A stretch of DNA of 64,000 nucleotides from assembly GCF_015482765.1 (NCBI RefSeq), contig NZ_JADMLB010000021.1:1-64000 (forward strand). The letters run 5' to 3'. Made by a program: the position numbers and the translations under genes. The notes beneath the pieces are model-generated. The model was not told the DNA's origin and searched no databases. It worked only from the letters and a program-made list of their open reading frames with translations. Positions 63,707 through 64,000 of this stretch are shown here, piece by piece; the stretch's first letter is position 1; each line of letters begins with the position of its first letter. The stretch is from Halodesulfovibrio sp. (lineage in GTDB: Bacteria; Desulfobacterota; Desulfovibrionia; Desulfovibrionales; Desulfovibrionaceae).

Positions 63707-64000
63707 TTATCCCTTTGCAAGAGCTTTAAGCGCACTGCGAAGAGCACTGCCTACATCAAGATCCGGCTCATTTTTCAAAATAGTTTTAAGCAGCGGTGCC
63801 GCCTCGTCCTCGCCGTATCCGAGGTTAGCAAGACCATCAAGAGCATCTCGATATACGCTCGTGGTCGGAGCATCATCTTTACCGGATACAACAGGCATTT
63901 CGTCAACTTTAAGCTTGTACTTAAGTTCTAGGAAAATGTGCTGTGCACCCTTTTTGCCAATACCGGAAACCTGAGTCAGGGCATTCACATCTTCTTCAAA
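63707..64000 (-). CDS. ruvA: RuvA, C-terminal part (runs off the window)
   Basis: The reading frame is open to the window edge, so only the C-terminal 97 or so codons are seen. They contain the second helix-hairpin-helix ([20 protein letters not shown]) and the flexible linker plus domain III ([20 protein letters not shown]) that contacts RuvB. The rest of RuvA lies beyond base 64000. Confidence 0.95.
   Translation of the reverse strand, partial: FEEDVNALTQVSGIGKKGAQHIFLELKYKLKVDEMPVVSGKDDAPTTSVYRDALDGLANLGYGEDEAAPLLKTILKNEPDLDVGSALRSALKALAKG

Noticed and set aside
1-64000. selenoprotein genes with in-frame TGA, expected because selC is present
   Set aside because: Reading across gene ends I found no frame that continues sensibly past a TGA, and all catalytic positions checked (for example in Tpx) are Cys.
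1-64000. CRISPR arrays, insertion sequences, prophage
   Set aside because: No regularly spaced repeats, transposase, integrase or phage structural genes were seen.

Overview
The window looks like chromosome from a sulfate-reducing bacterium of the Desulfovibrionaceae, most like a marine Halodesulfovibrio. This is inferred from gene content and moderate GC, not from a database search. Supporting signs are a selenocysteine tRNA, a small siroheme sulfite reductase of the Desulfovibrio type, ThyX, a c-di-AMP (cdaA-cdaR) locus, and a signalling cluster built from DUF169, TauE/SafE and two-CW parts. I saw no phage, transposase, rRNA or CRISPR. Most genes are intact housekeeping genes in short operons, many closed by clear hairpin terminators.

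Layout: purine nucleoside phosphorylase and typA (1-3.1 kb); a YheT-type hydrolase, a HI0933-type flavoprotein, cbiB-trmL and a FadL-type porin (3.2-8.3 kb); priA with a small Cys-rich gene (8.7-11.4 kb); then a leftward run ftsH-folP-cdaA-cdaR-glmM-galU (18.5 to 11.5 kb) joining membrane proteolysis, folate, c-di-AMP synthesis and UDP-sugar precursors. selC lies at 18.7 kb, followed by about 630 bp without a convincing gene and a DUF4136 lipoprotein.

From 20.5 to 30.7 kb eight genes run rightward: DUF169 protein, TauE/SafE permease, an unknown membrane protein, a PhnD-like lipoprotein, a Cys-rich sensor kinase, a receiver-only regulator, a pyruvate-phosphate-dikinase-like protein lacking the usual TIM barrel, and a dual-specificity phosphatase/YkgJ fusion. 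Several overlap. A perfect TGTGA-N6-TCACA palindrome precedes the set and a small sulfite reductase follows it. This is the best candidate for an undescribed system, possibly for sensing and exporting a sulfur oxyanion.

31-39.6 kb holds an asparaginase-like hydrolase, glgA-glgB with a NUDIX gene, an L-threonylcarbamoyladenylate synthase, a structured intergenic block, rlmH and rsmG. 39.7-47.4 kb holds fabD, argS, a SPOR protein and a complete mlaEFDCA lipid-transport operon. 47.5-51.8 kb holds two cupin paralogues, a lysine exporter split into two genes (with two CRP-like sites), and a polar amino acid ABC importer. 51.8-57.4 kb holds a flavoprotein disulfide reductase, tpx, two unknown genes and tex. 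57.4-64 kb holds an acyl-CoA synthetase with its XRE-cupin regulator, a divergent dnaA with DnaA-box-like repeats upstream, thyX, ruvB and a partial ruvA.
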